Assembly: GCF_029887875.1 (NCBI RefSeq)
Contig: NZ_JARXRM010000012.1
Location: 64,412-128,411 of the forward strand
Length of the DNA stretch: 64,000 bases
DNA from: Luteimonas endophytica
Lineage (GTDB): Bacteria; Pseudomonadota; Gammaproteobacteria; Xanthomonadales; Xanthomonadaceae
Direction of reading: 5' to 3'
The notes under the pieces were generated by a model. It was given only the letters and a program-made list of their open reading frames with translations. It was not told the DNA's origin and ran no database searches. This document shows, one piece after another, positions 50,165 through 58,189 of the stretch. Every line of letters starts with the position of its first letter. Within the stretch, counting starts at the first letter, position 1. The position numbers and the translations under genes are program-made.

Positions 50165-50555
50165 TCCTAAGGATGAGCGTCGGACAGGGTTTCCAGCACC
50201 TCGATCACCCCGCCCAGCATCTCGGCGGCGGCCTGGCAGCCGGCCGCGATGTCTTCCGCGCCATCGGCGCGATGGGCGGCGGCGGCCTTCATCACCTGCA
50301 GGAGCGAACGCGCATGCAGCAGGCGGGCATGCAGCTCGCTGGCGAATGCCGGGCGGTCCGCCTGCGGCACGGCAGGCGCGGCCACGGCGGCGGCCGGCGC
50401 GAGCCGCTGCGCATAGACCTGATCTAGGAGGCCGCGCACCTCGCGAGCCGCGCTGAAGATGACCTCCCCAAGCGCAGGCAGGCTGTGGTCATCCAAGGGG
50501 GCGGTGCCGATCGCGATGACGTCGCCAGTGGCGTTGATCGTTCGAAGCAGGCTCG
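50165..50555 (-). pseudogene. Partial copy 2 of the 58454-58987 gene (N-terminus lost)
   Basis: Frame on the minus strand: DDHSLPALGEVIFSAAREVR, GLLDQVYAQRLAPAAAVAAP, AAAEMLGGVIEVLETLSDAHP. About 100 codons parallel the complete gene, which continues further at both ends. The homology stops near 50555, where attC-flanking sequence begins. Confidence 0.78.
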
Positions 50556-50642
50556 ACGCGGAAGTTTACGATTGGCTATAAGTGCCTGATCGAGCATGCA
50601 AGTGCTCTCAGGGGCGTTGCACTTCGGGCGTTAGTTCACCAG

Positions 50643-50758
50643 GCCTAACACTTGAATTAAGCCGACCCGCCGCGGGCCGACGAAGAGGCGAGGATGCCAC
50701 AACGGCGAGACCTTTGAACGAGGCCGGTGGGCGGGTCCGCTTGAATGGGTTGTTAGCC
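50643..50758 (-). repeat. Integron attC site, long form
   Basis: 116 bp. Minus strand begins GGCTAACAACCCATTCAAGC and ends TTAATTCAAGTGTTAGGC. R' box GTTAGGC is a perfect GTTRRRY; R'' box GGCTAAC holds the TAA stop of the 50753-51376 gene. Confidence 0.85.
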
Positions 50759-51376
50759 CACAGGATCCCGATCAAAGAGAACCACATTGTTGGCTCGTAG
50801 GCACTTTATCTGAGAAACAAGTATGCACTTGCTTACTCCATACTTGTCCAAGTCCGTGCAAGAGGTCGCAATGTATCCTCTGATCCGCACGAACGAGCAG
50901 CCAGCGGGGATATCATCCGATGTGAAGGGATCAGATGCGTAGCGGACTAACCATCCGTCAGCGTATGCACCAGACTCGTCAACAGAAAAGTATCCTTCGA
51001 TGTTGATAGGTCGATAACCGAGGCCAGGCATTGCCGCACTCGCTTTCTTAGGATTGCTTAAACGATTTGCCTGTCCCGCTAGAAACCCATCACGTTCTGA
51101 CGCCGTTACCGCGGAAGAATGGTGTCCGGCTAGGCCCTCTGAAAAGCCGCTCAGAAAATCAGTTTGCGCATCATCAAGCTGTTGCTGCGGCGTTGACCTT
51201 GGGAATGACCCAATGTAGCGGCATGCCAGTTCTAAGACCTCATCGCCGGCTCCTCCTCGAAAAAGGCAACTGTCATGCCTAGCCTGTCGCTCCACAAAGA
51301 ACGCGGTGCCGAAGACAGCGGTGGAGCTCAAGCATATGAGTGCCGTGCTGAGGATTGTTATCCTTTTTAAGTTCAT
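50753..51376 (-). CDS. Exported or membrane-anchored protein of unknown function (cassette cargo)
   Basis: 207 aa. N-terminal hydrophobic segment (ILSTALICLSSTAVFGTAFF), signal anchor or signal peptide, then a soluble domain with five Cys (HDSCLFRG, ELACRYIG, AGCSFVRI, ATSCTDLDK, SKCILVSQIKCLR) suggesting disulfides and a periplasmic place. Bounded by attC sites on both sides (51395 upstream, 50643 downstream), the clearest single cassette in the window. Lower G+C than the backbone. Confidence 0.72.
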   Translation of the reverse strand: MNLKRITILSTALICLSSTAVFGTAFFVERQARHDSCLFRGGAGDEVLELACRYIGSFPRSTPQQQLDDAQTDFLSGFSEGLAGHHSSAVTASERDGFLAGQANRLSNPKKASAAMPGLGYRPINIEGYFSVDESGAYADGWLVRYASDPFTSDDIPAGCSFVRIRGYIATSCTDLDKYGVSKCILVSQIKCLRANNVVLFDRDPVG

Positions 51377-51394
51377 AGGATAGTTGCACCTTCG

Positions 51395-51454
51395 GGCTAG
51401 CGCCTGAATTAAGCCGACCCGCGAAGCGGGTTCGGCTTGAATGAATTGTTAGAG
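51395..51454 (-). repeat. Integron attC site
   Basis: 60 bp. Minus strand CTCTAACAATTCATTCAAGC, centre GAACCCGCTTCGCGGGTC, right arm GGCTTAATTCAGGCGCTAGCC. Almost perfect palindrome; TAA stop of the upstream ORF lies in the R'' box. The next cassette starts with CCCGAAGGTGCAACT. Confidence 0.88.
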
Positions 51455-51784
51455 CTCACTGCGGCGAGCCCATATCCAGACACAGAAAGCCGCCAATCCA
51501 ACGCAGCATACAACCGAGAAGGCCCACATACTCATGTAGGACCAGTACAGCGTGGGATCCGCTGAGGCAACGACTTGCTCCTCCGGGTTACAGAAACGGC
51601 GACGCCGAACGCAAAGTCTACGTACCGTTGATTGCTCCCAACCATCCAGCAGCTGGATGGATGCGTAAATAGCAGCAGCCGATGATGCTGCTAGAATACT
51701 GAAAACCAGAACCCACCAACGTCGGGAGCCGAGAAATCCCGCTTTCTCCCATCCGAAGATGCGCATTAGCAACCGGTCAAGCAT
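51449..51784 (-). CDS. Small membrane protein (cassette cargo)
   Basis: 111 aa. Two transmembrane helices (WWVLVFSILAASSAAAIYASI and MWAFSVVCCVGLAAFCVWIWA) around a basic, Cys-containing loop (LCVRRRRFCNPEEQ). The stop lies in the attC site at 51395-51454. Confidence 0.65.
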   Translation of the reverse strand: MLDRLLMRIFGWEKAGFLGSRRWWVLVFSILAASSAAAIYASIQLLDGWEQSTVRRLCVRRRRFCNPEEQVVASADPTLYWSYMSMWAFSVVCCVGLAAFCVWIWARRSEL

Positions 51785-51794
51785 GAGTGAGCTC

Positions 51795-52200
51795 TAACTA
51801 CGGTTAGACCCCTAGATGGGGCATAGCACGAACTCTGCTCTGCGTTCCTTGGGTCGTCAAATCGCGTTCGGACAAGCGATTGGACGGTGCCCCCCCATGG
51901 CCGGTCGCTGGAGTGCCGAGGCCATAGCCGACAGGCTACCTTGCGGTTGCGGTCTCGGTCGCGGGGCCGAGGCCTCTGCCAGCAGCTGGGCGGCCCGGGG
52001 TGGCACCTCGATCGGACGAATGCACCTTGGGCCGCCGCGCCGGCCCGTCGCTGCCCGCTGCCTACCGGCCGGCGCTTGCGTCCTCCGGAATTACGTCGAA
52101 CCGCTTTCCAGGCCCTCGACCACCCCGCCCAGCATCTCGGCGACGGCCTGGCAGCCGGCCGCGATGTTTTCCGCGCCATCTGGGCGGCGGCGGCGGCGGC
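51795..52200. repeat. Partial copy 3 of the 58454-58987 region (with its downstream flank)
   Basis: Parallels 58190-58620 over its length: GACCCCTAGATGGGGCATA against AACCTCTAGATGAGGCATA at the left, CCACCCCGCCCAGCATCTCG against CCACCCCGCCCAGCACCTCG at the right. Only the 3' end of the gene is kept. The homology ends about 85 bp before the PAAR start, so the T6SS module lies between two direct repeats. Confidence 0.75.
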
Positions 52201-52286
52201 CTCCATGCTGAACACGCGCCCTGGATTCCGTGTCGATTTTCCTGGTGGTAGGCTTTCCCCAGGAAACGGCTAAGGATCAGCCAACC

Positions 52287-52697
52287 ATGACACGGAACTG
52301 GATCGTGGTCGGGGACCCGACCAGCAGTGGGGGCCGGGTACTCACGGGCTCCCCGTTTACCGACATCGACGACAGCCCGGTGGCACGCGTCAACGACATG
52401 GCGATGTGCCCGCTCCACAAGGGACCCTTCCCGATCGTCGACGGCGACCCGACGCTCATCATCGATGGCCAGCCGGTCGCGCTCCATGGCAGTTCCCTCG
52501 CCTGCGGCTGCAAGGTGCTGTCGGCCAAGCAGATGCGCGTCTTCGTCGACGCCGGGCCCTCGGCCGGTGCACCGGGCAGGGCAGTAGGGAGCCCGGTCGA
52601 ACCCGTGAACATCGTGGCGAGCAATGACAAGCCCGCCGTGTGCGAAGAATGCCTGATGGCCGGCGCCAGCAAGGGCGCGGCCTTCCTGGGTCGCTGA
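52287..52697 (+). CDS. PAAR domain protein (T6SS spike tip)
   Basis: 136 aa. RNWIVVGDPTSSGGRVLTGS, DDSPVARVNDMAMCPLHKG and LIIDGQPVALHGSSLACGCKVLS contain the spaced His/Cys residues of the PAAR-fold zinc cone. The ATG at 52287 has AAGGATCAG upstream. It starts a cargo operon whose downstream genes encode the adaptor and toxin. No vgrG is present in the window. Confidence 0.9.
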   Translation: MTRNWIVVGDPTSSGGRVLTGSPFTDIDDSPVARVNDMAMCPLHKGPFPIVDGDPTLIIDGQPVALHGSSLACGCKVLSAKQMRVFVDAGPSAGAPGRAVGSPVEPVNIVASNDKPAVCEECLMAGASKGAAFLGR

Positions 52698-52699
52698 CG

Positions 52700-53170
52700 A
52701 TGAGCAGGTTCGTCATCGTCGACGCCGCGGCCTACGACGACACGCCCCGGGCCCTCCACTACTACACCCGGGACCTCCCGCGCCGCTCGCTGTTCGAGCG
52801 CCAGCCAGAGGCCAAACTCGCCGACAAGGGCCCGTGGCTGGTGCAGCTGCCCGACCATCCGCACACCCAGGTAGACGGCTGGCTGCGCGCCCTGGAGCTC
52901 GAGAAACCGGTTGTGGCGTGGCTTACCAGCAACGCCGACTTCGAACACCTGTTCGACCATCTGGAGCGCTGCCTGGATCTGCGCCGGCCCAACGGCAAGC
53001 TCGCGCTGCTGCGCTACTGGGACGGCAGGGTGTTCCTGCGGCTGCAGCGGGCGTTCACTCCGGATCAGCGGCGCCAGCTGATGGGGCCGATCGACCAGTG
53101 GCGTTTCCGCATCCTGGGCCAGCCCTACACCCTCGACCGCGCCAATCTCGAAGGCAAGGAGGCCGCCTGA
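52700..53170 (+). CDS. DUF4123 T6SS adaptor/chaperone
   Basis: 156 aa. LEKPVVAWLTSNADFEHLFDHLERCLDLRRPNGKLALLRYWDGRVFLRLQRAFTPDQRRQLMGPIDQW is the DUF4123 core, including the R-Y-W/Y-D-x-R-V/L signature. Such proteins (Tap/TEC) load effectors onto VgrG or PAAR. Two bases after the PAAR stop. Confidence 0.92.
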   Translation: MSRFVIVDAAAYDDTPRALHYYTRDLPRRSLFERQPEAKLADKGPWLVQLPDHPHTQVDGWLRALELEKPVVAWLTSNADFEHLFDHLERCLDLRRPNGKLALLRYWDGRVFLRLQRAFTPDQRRQLMGPIDQWRFRILGQPYTLDRANLEGKEAA

Positions 53171-53505
53171 TGCTCGAAATCACGAAGGAGCAGGAAGCCC
53201 TGCTGCGCCTGCCCGACCCCACCACGTTCTTTCCCAAACTGGTGCAGGAGATCCGGCAGGAGTACCCGGGCCGCGTCGGGCACTTGAACGACCAGGCGCT
53301 CATGGATGAAGTGGTCAGGAGCCACGACCATGCGGCCTATGAGCTGCGCATCACGTCTCTTCCGGTGCTGGTGCGCTGGATCAAGGCCGACGTGGCCTGG
53401 GCGAAGGGGCTGCGCGCCAACCCCGGCGCGGACGTGTGGATGCGCAACGCGAAGAACAAGAACCTGGCAGCAGCGGATCTGCTGTCCAACCTCGCCGGCC
53501 AGTAG
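53170..53505 (+). CDS. Small T6SS-operon protein, possible co-adaptor
   Basis: 111 aa; start overlaps the previous stop (TGATG). Helical, charged, no signal: QEALLRLPDPTTFFPKLVQE, LNDQALMDEVVRSHDHAAYE, ITSLPVLVRWIKADVAWAKG. No family recognised. Its place between DUF4123 and toxin suggests a loading or stabilising role. Confidence 0.75.
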   Translation: MLEITKEQEALLRLPDPTTFFPKLVQEIRQEYPGRVGHLNDQALMDEVVRSHDHAAYELRITSLPVLVRWIKADVAWAKGLRANPGADVWMRNAKNKNLAAADLLSNLAGQ

Positions 53506-53515
53506 GGAGACCAGG

Positions 53516-54313
53516 ATGGGAACAAGGACATGGGGCACGCGGCCGTGGTGGGGGCCGGGGGCCGGTGCCGGTGGCATGGGTGGCGTCGACGAGGACGGCA
53601 ACCCCGTCGATCCCTACGGCGGCCCGACCACGGGCGAGGTGGTCGACGGCATCCGTGGCGCGATGGACCGGGCCACCGAGCGCGTGCGCGGCAATGCCGA
53701 CGCCCGGTCCGAACCCCAGGCGCGGGCGCGCGAGGTCGACTGCTCGGAAATGGCCGACGAGACCGCATGCAACGAGTGCGCGTTAAAGCAGGGGTACATC
53801 GACAAGCCCAGTACCGGGCGCTACGTGAACCAGCGCAACATCATCAACTACGACTACCAGCTGTACATCGCGAACATGCGGTCGGCACCGCTGCGGTTCG
53901 GCTACGTCGTGGCGGACAAGGCCGACCCGGAGCGGAACTTCTTCTCGGTCGACACCCTCTTCGACTACCTCAACCGCCGCGGCTACTCCCGCACCATCCA
54001 GGAGTGGCACTTCAACGCCTGCGAGTTTGACGGCTTCTGGCCCGACGACTGCATGGTGGTGGAGGCGAAGGGCAACTACGATCACTTCCTGGACGAGAAT
54101 GGCGAACCGAGGTACTTCTTCGTCTACCCCGGCGTTTTCGAGCCCTGGGGACTCCAGATGCAAAGGCAGAAGGCGGCCCTCACCATTGCGGAACCGGAAG
54201 GCAAGCTTCTCTGGTGCTTCATGCAGGAACTGACCATGGCAGCGGGGATCAGCATCGCCGGCATCGACCCCTCCATCTGCAAGCACGAGCCCATGCCGGG
54301 AGCATCCTTGTGA
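53516..54313 (+). CDS. Tox-REase-5 T6SS toxin (restriction-endonuclease-fold nuclease)
   Basis: 265 aa. After a Gly-rich start (WGPGAGAGGMGGVDEDGNPVDPYGG) and a linker, the C-terminal 150 residues carry the Tox-REase-5 domain: TIQEWHFNACEFDGFWPDDCMVVEAKGNYDHFLDENG. D in FDGF and the VVEAK triad (Glu, Lys) are the PD-(D/E)xK active site. Conserved Cys cluster DCSEMADETACNECALKQGY lies before it. Predicted DNase delivered with the PAAR tip. SD AGGGAG before the ATG. Confidence 0.9.
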   Translation: MGTRTWGTRPWWGPGAGAGGMGGVDEDGNPVDPYGGPTTGEVVDGIRGAMDRATERVRGNADARSEPQARAREVDCSEMADETACNECALKQGYIDKPSTGRYVNQRNIINYDYQLYIANMRSAPLRFGYVVADKADPERNFFSVDTLFDYLNRRGYSRTIQEWHFNACEFDGFWPDDCMVVEAKGNYDHFLDENGEPRYFFVYPGVFEPWGLQMQRQKAALTIAEPEGKLLWCFMQELTMAAGISIAGIDPSICKHEPMPGASL

Positions 54314-55059
54314 TTCTCAACTCACAAATCAATCTCAGGGCCGAGCCGGTCGGCAAGACATCGGAGCAGGTCCTCCAGCTTGCCACCGACATCGTGACCG
54401 ACCTGGCGCCCCTTCACAGGCTGATGGCGAACTGGCACAGCATGCCGGCCAGCCCAAAGGACAGTCCGGCACCGCTGAGCGACCGGGACACCGTGCTTGC
54501 CCGGATGGAATCGGAGATCGAGAAGAACCGGAAGCTGTACGGCGACTTCGATGAGCTGGGCGCTTCGCTGACCATCAGCAACGTCGACAACAACCGGGAC
54601 TGGCGCAGCCCCGGCGTCGTGGTACTGGGCCTGAATCCCATGACGGGCTTCTTCAGCCTGCAGCTGAAAGGCATCGAGCCATTTGGCGGCGCGGCCCCCG
54701 ATGTCATGCGCGACAGCCTGAACGTCCTTGTGCGCCGAATCGGGCCGAAGTTCGCCAATACCGACGTCAAGTCCCGAACTAGGGACAAAGGGCTGGTCGC
54801 CTACCAGTTCAACAGGCGCCTGTATCGGCACCGCGAGTTCTTCGGCTGGATGGGCTTCGTGCCTGCCGAGCTCCCTCACGACCGGATTCGGGATGCCGCT
54901 GCGGTGTATCCGGTGCCAGGCCACGGCACGGTCATCGTCTCGGTTCCGGGTTTGTTCGATCCGGCCGACGACGCCCAGGTGGACAAGGCCCACCGGGTGG
55001 AAATGGACCTGGCCAGCTACGACCTGCTGCCGGTGCTGGATCCCAACTTGAAGGAGTAG
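54310..55059 (+). CDS. Imm52 family immunity protein (copy 1)
   Basis: 249 aa from a GTG that overlaps the toxin stop (GTGA). LASYDLLPVLDPNL at the end and SRTRDKGLVAYQFNRRLYRHREFFGWMGFVPAELPH in the middle, together with position behind Tox-REase-5, indicate Imm52. Cytosolic. About 60-65% alike to the next gene by eye. Confidence 0.85.
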   Translation: MILNSQINLRAEPVGKTSEQVLQLATDIVTDLAPLHRLMANWHSMPASPKDSPAPLSDRDTVLARMESEIEKNRKLYGDFDELGASLTISNVDNNRDWRSPGVVVLGLNPMTGFFSLQLKGIEPFGGAAPDVMRDSLNVLVRRIGPKFANTDVKSRTRDKGLVAYQFNRRLYRHREFFGWMGFVPAELPHDRIRDAAAVYPVPGHGTVIVSVPGLFDPADDAQVDKAHRVEMDLASYDLLPVLDPNLKE

Positions 55060-55140
55060 CCCAGCAACGCTTCGTCTCTCTTCGACATCGATTCGGCGGG
55101 AGCAGACGAAGGTGAGGAATGCCGATGCCGGAGTGCCGGG

Positions 55141-55887
55141 ATGATCGTAACCGTCCAAGTCACTCTGTACTTCGAGCCTGCGGGAAGGTCAAACGAAGAT
55201 CTGTATCGACTGGTCGCGGACGCGGTGGCCGATCTTGCGCCGCTTCATCCCAGGATGAGCAACTGGCACATCCTGCCGGCGAGCGCCAAGGAGAAGGCCA
55301 CCCCGCTGGCCGAGCGCGAGCGTGCCATCGCGGCCATGAATGCCCAGATCGAACGCTACAAGCGCGAGTTTGGCGATTTCGACGGCTATGGCGCTTCGCT
55401 CGACGTCGCCAACGTCGACAACAACCGGGACTGGCGCAAGCCAGGCGTCGTGTCGGTGGGCGCCAGCCTGGCGGCTGGACAGTTCAGCGTGACGTTGAAA
55501 GGCGTCGAGCCTTTCGGCGCCGAGCTAGCCGGTATCGTGCAAGGCATCCTCGTCGCCCTGGCCCCCAGGCTCGATGCCAAGTTCGCCAACACCGACGTGA
55601 AGTCCAGAACGCCGGAGAAGGGCCTCGTCTCGTACCAGTTCGACCTGCGGCTGTACCAGCACCGACAGTTCTTCAGCTGGATGGGCTACGTCCCGGTCGA
55701 GATCCCGCACGAAAGGATTCGAGATGCCCACGTGACCGTCAAGGCGGGCAAAGGCACGGTCATCGTCGCCGTGCCCGGCCTGTTCGACCCTGCCGACGAT
55801 GCCCAGGTCTACAAGGCCCACCGGGTGGAGATGGACCTTGCCAGCTACGACCTGCTGCCAGTGATCGACCCGAACTTGAAGAAGTAG
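55141..55887 (+). CDS. Imm52 family immunity protein (copy 2)
   Basis: 248 aa. Same architecture as the preceding gene (IVTVQVTLYFEPAGRSNEDLYRLVADAVADLAPLHPRMSNWH; GLFDPADDAQVYKAHRVEMDLASYDLLPV). An 81-bp spacer without own promoter evidence separates the two. It is a tandem paralogue, either a second antidote or protection against a variant toxin of a neighbour. Confidence 0.85.
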   Translation: MIVTVQVTLYFEPAGRSNEDLYRLVADAVADLAPLHPRMSNWHILPASAKEKATPLAERERAIAAMNAQIERYKREFGDFDGYGASLDVANVDNNRDWRKPGVVSVGASLAAGQFSVTLKGVEPFGAELAGIVQGILVALAPRLDAKFANTDVKSRTPEKGLVSYQFDLRLYQHRQFFSWMGYVPVEIPHERIRDAHVTVKAGKGTVIVAVPGLFDPADDAQVYKAHRVEMDLASYDLLPVIDPNLKK

Positions 55888-55981
55888 CGGGTCACTACGC
55901 CCCGGGTACGCCATACGCATGGCTACCTCCGTCCTGCGCTTGGGTTGGATCGGGCCGTGAAGCCAGAGCTGTCGACATTCG

Positions 55982-56401
55982 TCAGGCGCCGCGCCGCTGT
56001 TCTGGAATTGATACCAGGCGAACCCCGGCAAGAAGTCCCACGCCGATACATCCTGGAAAGACCCAAGCCCAGTCACCTTGCTCTTGAAGAAGACTGGCCA
56101 GCAGCAGTGCAACCGCGCCCGCCACGAAGGACCAGCCGGACAGGTGGAACCCTTCGAGCGGCCTGCCAATGTCGAAGGGATTGCCGCGCCAGCTCGGGGC
56201 TACCCATTCCTTGTCGTTGCGGAAAACTGACAGGGCAACCACAGAGAACGCCGAGAACCCGATGAAAAAGAGCGGGAAGTCCCAGCTCGGCGGTGCCGAG
56301 AAGTCGTCTTGCATCACAGCCGTGATCGTGAGCCATGCCGGTATGGACAAAACGATGAATAAAATGCGAACCATCAACCAGGTTTTGGAGTTGCTCTCCA
56401 T
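55982..56401 (-). CDS. Membrane protein, unknown (cassette-type)
   Basis: 139 aa with four hydrophobic helices: ILFIVLSIPAWLTITAVM, FPLFFIGFSAFSVVALSVF, WSFVAGAVALLLASLL and WVFPGCIGVGLLAGVRLV. Convergent with the Imm52 genes. Codon use and G+C as in the array. Confidence 0.65.
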   Translation of the reverse strand: MESNSKTWLMVRILFIVLSIPAWLTITAVMQDDFSAPPSWDFPLFFIGFSAFSVVALSVFRNDKEWVAPSWRGNPFDIGRPLEGFHLSGWSFVAGAVALLLASLLQEQGDWAWVFPGCIGVGLLAGVRLVSIPEQRRGA

Positions 56402-56521
56402 GGCATCTCACCTGCATTGAGTCTCGCCGGTACAGCGGCGGCGGTTTGGCGCCGGTACCAGGAAGCTGGAGCCAGCGGCGTCCAGCGATAGTACGCCCCG
56501 TGGGTCATGACGAGTAGCGAT

Positions 56522-56920
56522 CTAGGCGTCCTCAGACACTCGATAGGTGCTTCCGCAATGAATGCAAGTAAACGTTCTCTTCTTGAGTACTTCACGGATC
56601 ACAGCAGCCCACGCGTCATCTCCGCCAGCTGCAACGCTCGGGTGCGGCGAGGCGAATCCCTGGATGGTGGGATGCTTGTTGCAGCGCGGACACTTGTGCG
56701 CGAGGGCGAGTCCCACATGCGCTAGCAGCGAGAGCGCAGACAAGCCGAGCAGAACGAGAGGCAATGGGGCCTTCGGTGCGAACGATAGGCTCCTGTCAAA
56801 GATCTCCAAGAGAAGAATGTCAGCGAAAAGGGCTAATACGAACATGACAGTAAACACCGCCGTCGCGACAGCGGTGTACGCGTTCAGCACCATCACCTGA
56901 GATTGCGGGTACCGTTCCAT
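56522..56920 (-). CDS. Zinc-ribbon membrane protein (cassette-type)
   Basis: 132 aa. Two transmembrane helices (VATAVFTVMFVLALFADILLLEIF and LPLVLLGLSALSLLAHVGLALA) followed by a split four-Cys ribbon (KCPRCNKHP and FTCIHCGSTYRV). Shares this helix/ribbon concept, but not order, with the 34310-34621 protein. Starts 15 bp after an attC-like site. Confidence 0.65.
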   Translation of the reverse strand: MERYPQSQVMVLNAYTAVATAVFTVMFVLALFADILLLEIFDRSLSFAPKAPLPLVLLGLSALSLLAHVGLALAHKCPRCNKHPTIQGFASPHPSVAAGGDDAWAAVIREVLKKRTFTCIHCGSTYRVSEDA

Positions 56921-56934
56921 TCCCACCACTCCTC

Positions 56935-57087
56935 GTCGAACCTTTGAGCTAGGCCGGCCCGATGGTAGCTGCCGGCCTGCGGCCAGTGTAGGCCGGGGAG
57001 CGTCGCACCATCGCGGGTGCCGTTGACCGTGGCCGACCAGCGCCCGCACATCCGACGAAGACGTTCCGCTGGAACCTGCCGTTAGAG
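56935..57087 (-). repeat. attC-like site, long form (weaker)
   Basis: 153 bp. On the minus strand it opens with GAGCTCTAACGGCAGGTTCC (R''-like CTCTAAC containing the M24 stop) and ends in GGCCTAGCTCAAAGGTTCGAC (R' GTTCGAC, one mismatch). An inner GGCCGGCAG/CCGGCC palindrome is present. Confidence 0.5.
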
Positions 57088-57777
57088 CTCGACTGCTCGA
57101 CCATCTGGGCCGAAGTAGTAGATGTTTTCATGCTTGAACCCCCACGCACCTCCGACCTTTCGGATGTGCGGCTCAAAGGTGAACAGGCCGACCTCGCCCA
57201 GGCGATCGTCGTTGTCCTTTTCAATGTAGCGACGATGCTCACGCGTTGACTCGATGCTATGCCCCACGTTTCCGAGGAAGTCTAGATTCTCGAAGCCCTC
57301 AGCGCTGATCATGGCGTTGGCGAACTCGAACAGGTCCATAAAGCGCATGTCTGGCTTCACTGCGGCAAGCATACGTGCATGAAGCTTCTGTTCGAATGCA
57401 ATGCCTTCCTGAAACTCCGGCAGGTTGGGGCTTGCAGTCCACCGACCGTTCTCTACCACGAAGCTTCGCGCGCAGTCGCCCCAGACGCCCTCTATCGACG
57501 GACTTAGATCGACCGTGACGAGGTTCAGCTGGCCCACCACCTCGCTGCTCGGTTGGTACTCGCGACCAGATACTGAGAGGCAGCTCCGAGAGCCCAGCAG
57601 GACAAGCGCGGGGCAGTTGTAGTACCAAGTTTCATGAGCGCCACACTTGGCCATCATTTGCGTGGCTCTCTGAGCGATGCTCTGCTCCGTGTCGCCGGCA
57701 GTGATCATGCTCGCCAGTTCAGCCAGCACGCCCTTTGCAATGGCTTGTACTGCCCGATGCGCTTCAATGTTCGACAC
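57082..57777 (-). CDS. M24 family metallopeptidase-like protein (cassette cargo)
   Basis: 231 aa from GTG 57777, 4 bp after the attC R' box. The pita-bread ligands are visible in order: Asp in VTVDLSPS, Asp in VWGDCARSF, His in GNVGHSIE, Glu in LFTFEPH and Glu in KHENIYYF. Shorter than standard aminopeptidases because the N-terminal domain is missing. Likely an Xaa-Pro dipeptidase-like enzyme. A truncated relative lies at 38512-38784. Confidence 0.8.
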   Translation of the reverse strand: MSNIEAHRAVQAIAKGVLAELASMITAGDTEQSIAQRATQMMAKCGAHETWYYNCPALVLLGSRSCLSVSGREYQPSSEVVGQLNLVTVDLSPSIEGVWGDCARSFVVENGRWTASPNLPEFQEGIAFEQKLHARMLAAVKPDMRFMDLFEFANAMISAEGFENLDFLGNVGHSIESTREHRRYIEKDNDDRLGEVGLFTFEPHIRKVGGAWGFKHENIYYFGPDGRAVEL

Positions 57778-57780
57778 GAG

Positions 57781-57838
57781 ATCCAACGCTTGAACTGAGC
57801 CAAGCCGCGGAGCGGCGTCGACTTGAGGTGAGTAGCTA
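57781..57838 (-). repeat. Integron attC site
   Basis: 58 bp. Minus strand ACTCACCTCAAGTCGACGCC, centre GCTCCGCGGC, right arm TTGGCTCAGTTCAAGCGTTGGAT. R' GTTGGAT is a perfect GTTRRRY. Confidence 0.75.
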
Positions 57839-57847
57839 AAAGCGCAT

Positions 57848-58093
57848 TTATCGTCGTAGCAGCCGGACAAGTACCGCCAGCTCGCGCAGGGTGATCTTGC
57901 CGTTGGTTCCCACCACGGCGCACACCAGTGCTAGCACTACGCTCGATGCGAGCAGAGAGGTTGCGCCCGGCTTTTCCGCAACGCTCAGCCAACAAGCGAC
58001 CGCGAGCGACAAAAAGCTCGACGCAAACAGGGACAGAAATACTATAAGAGGATGAACTTTCACGGCTGCCCTCGGCATGACAGATTCCGCCAT
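57848..58093 (-). CDS. Small membrane protein (cassette cargo)
   Basis: 81 aa, two transmembrane helices (PLIVFLSLFASSFLSLAVACWLSV and TSLLASSVVLALVCAVVGT) and a basic tail (LAVLVRLLRR). Ends next to an attC site. No family. Confidence 0.55.
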   Translation of the reverse strand: MAESVMPRAAVKVHPLIVFLSLFASSFLSLAVACWLSVAEKPGATSLLASSVVLALVCAVVGTNGKITLRELAVLVRLLRR

Positions 58094-58189
58094 CCTTGGC
58101 GCCCGACCCTCGCCATCTCGATGCGAGGTCAGCGATTAGTCGCTGGAACTAACGGTAACTCAAACTTTGGAGAAGCCGCAACCGCCTCC

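Noticed and set aside
52200-56000. VgrG or Hcp gene with the PAAR operon
   Set aside because: All frames inspected; only PAAR, DUF4123, small protein, toxin and immunity genes are present.
30000-58100. Integron integrase (intI) within the cassette region
   Set aside because: No frame with tyrosine-recombinase motifs was found on either strand; the array is called integrase-less in this window.
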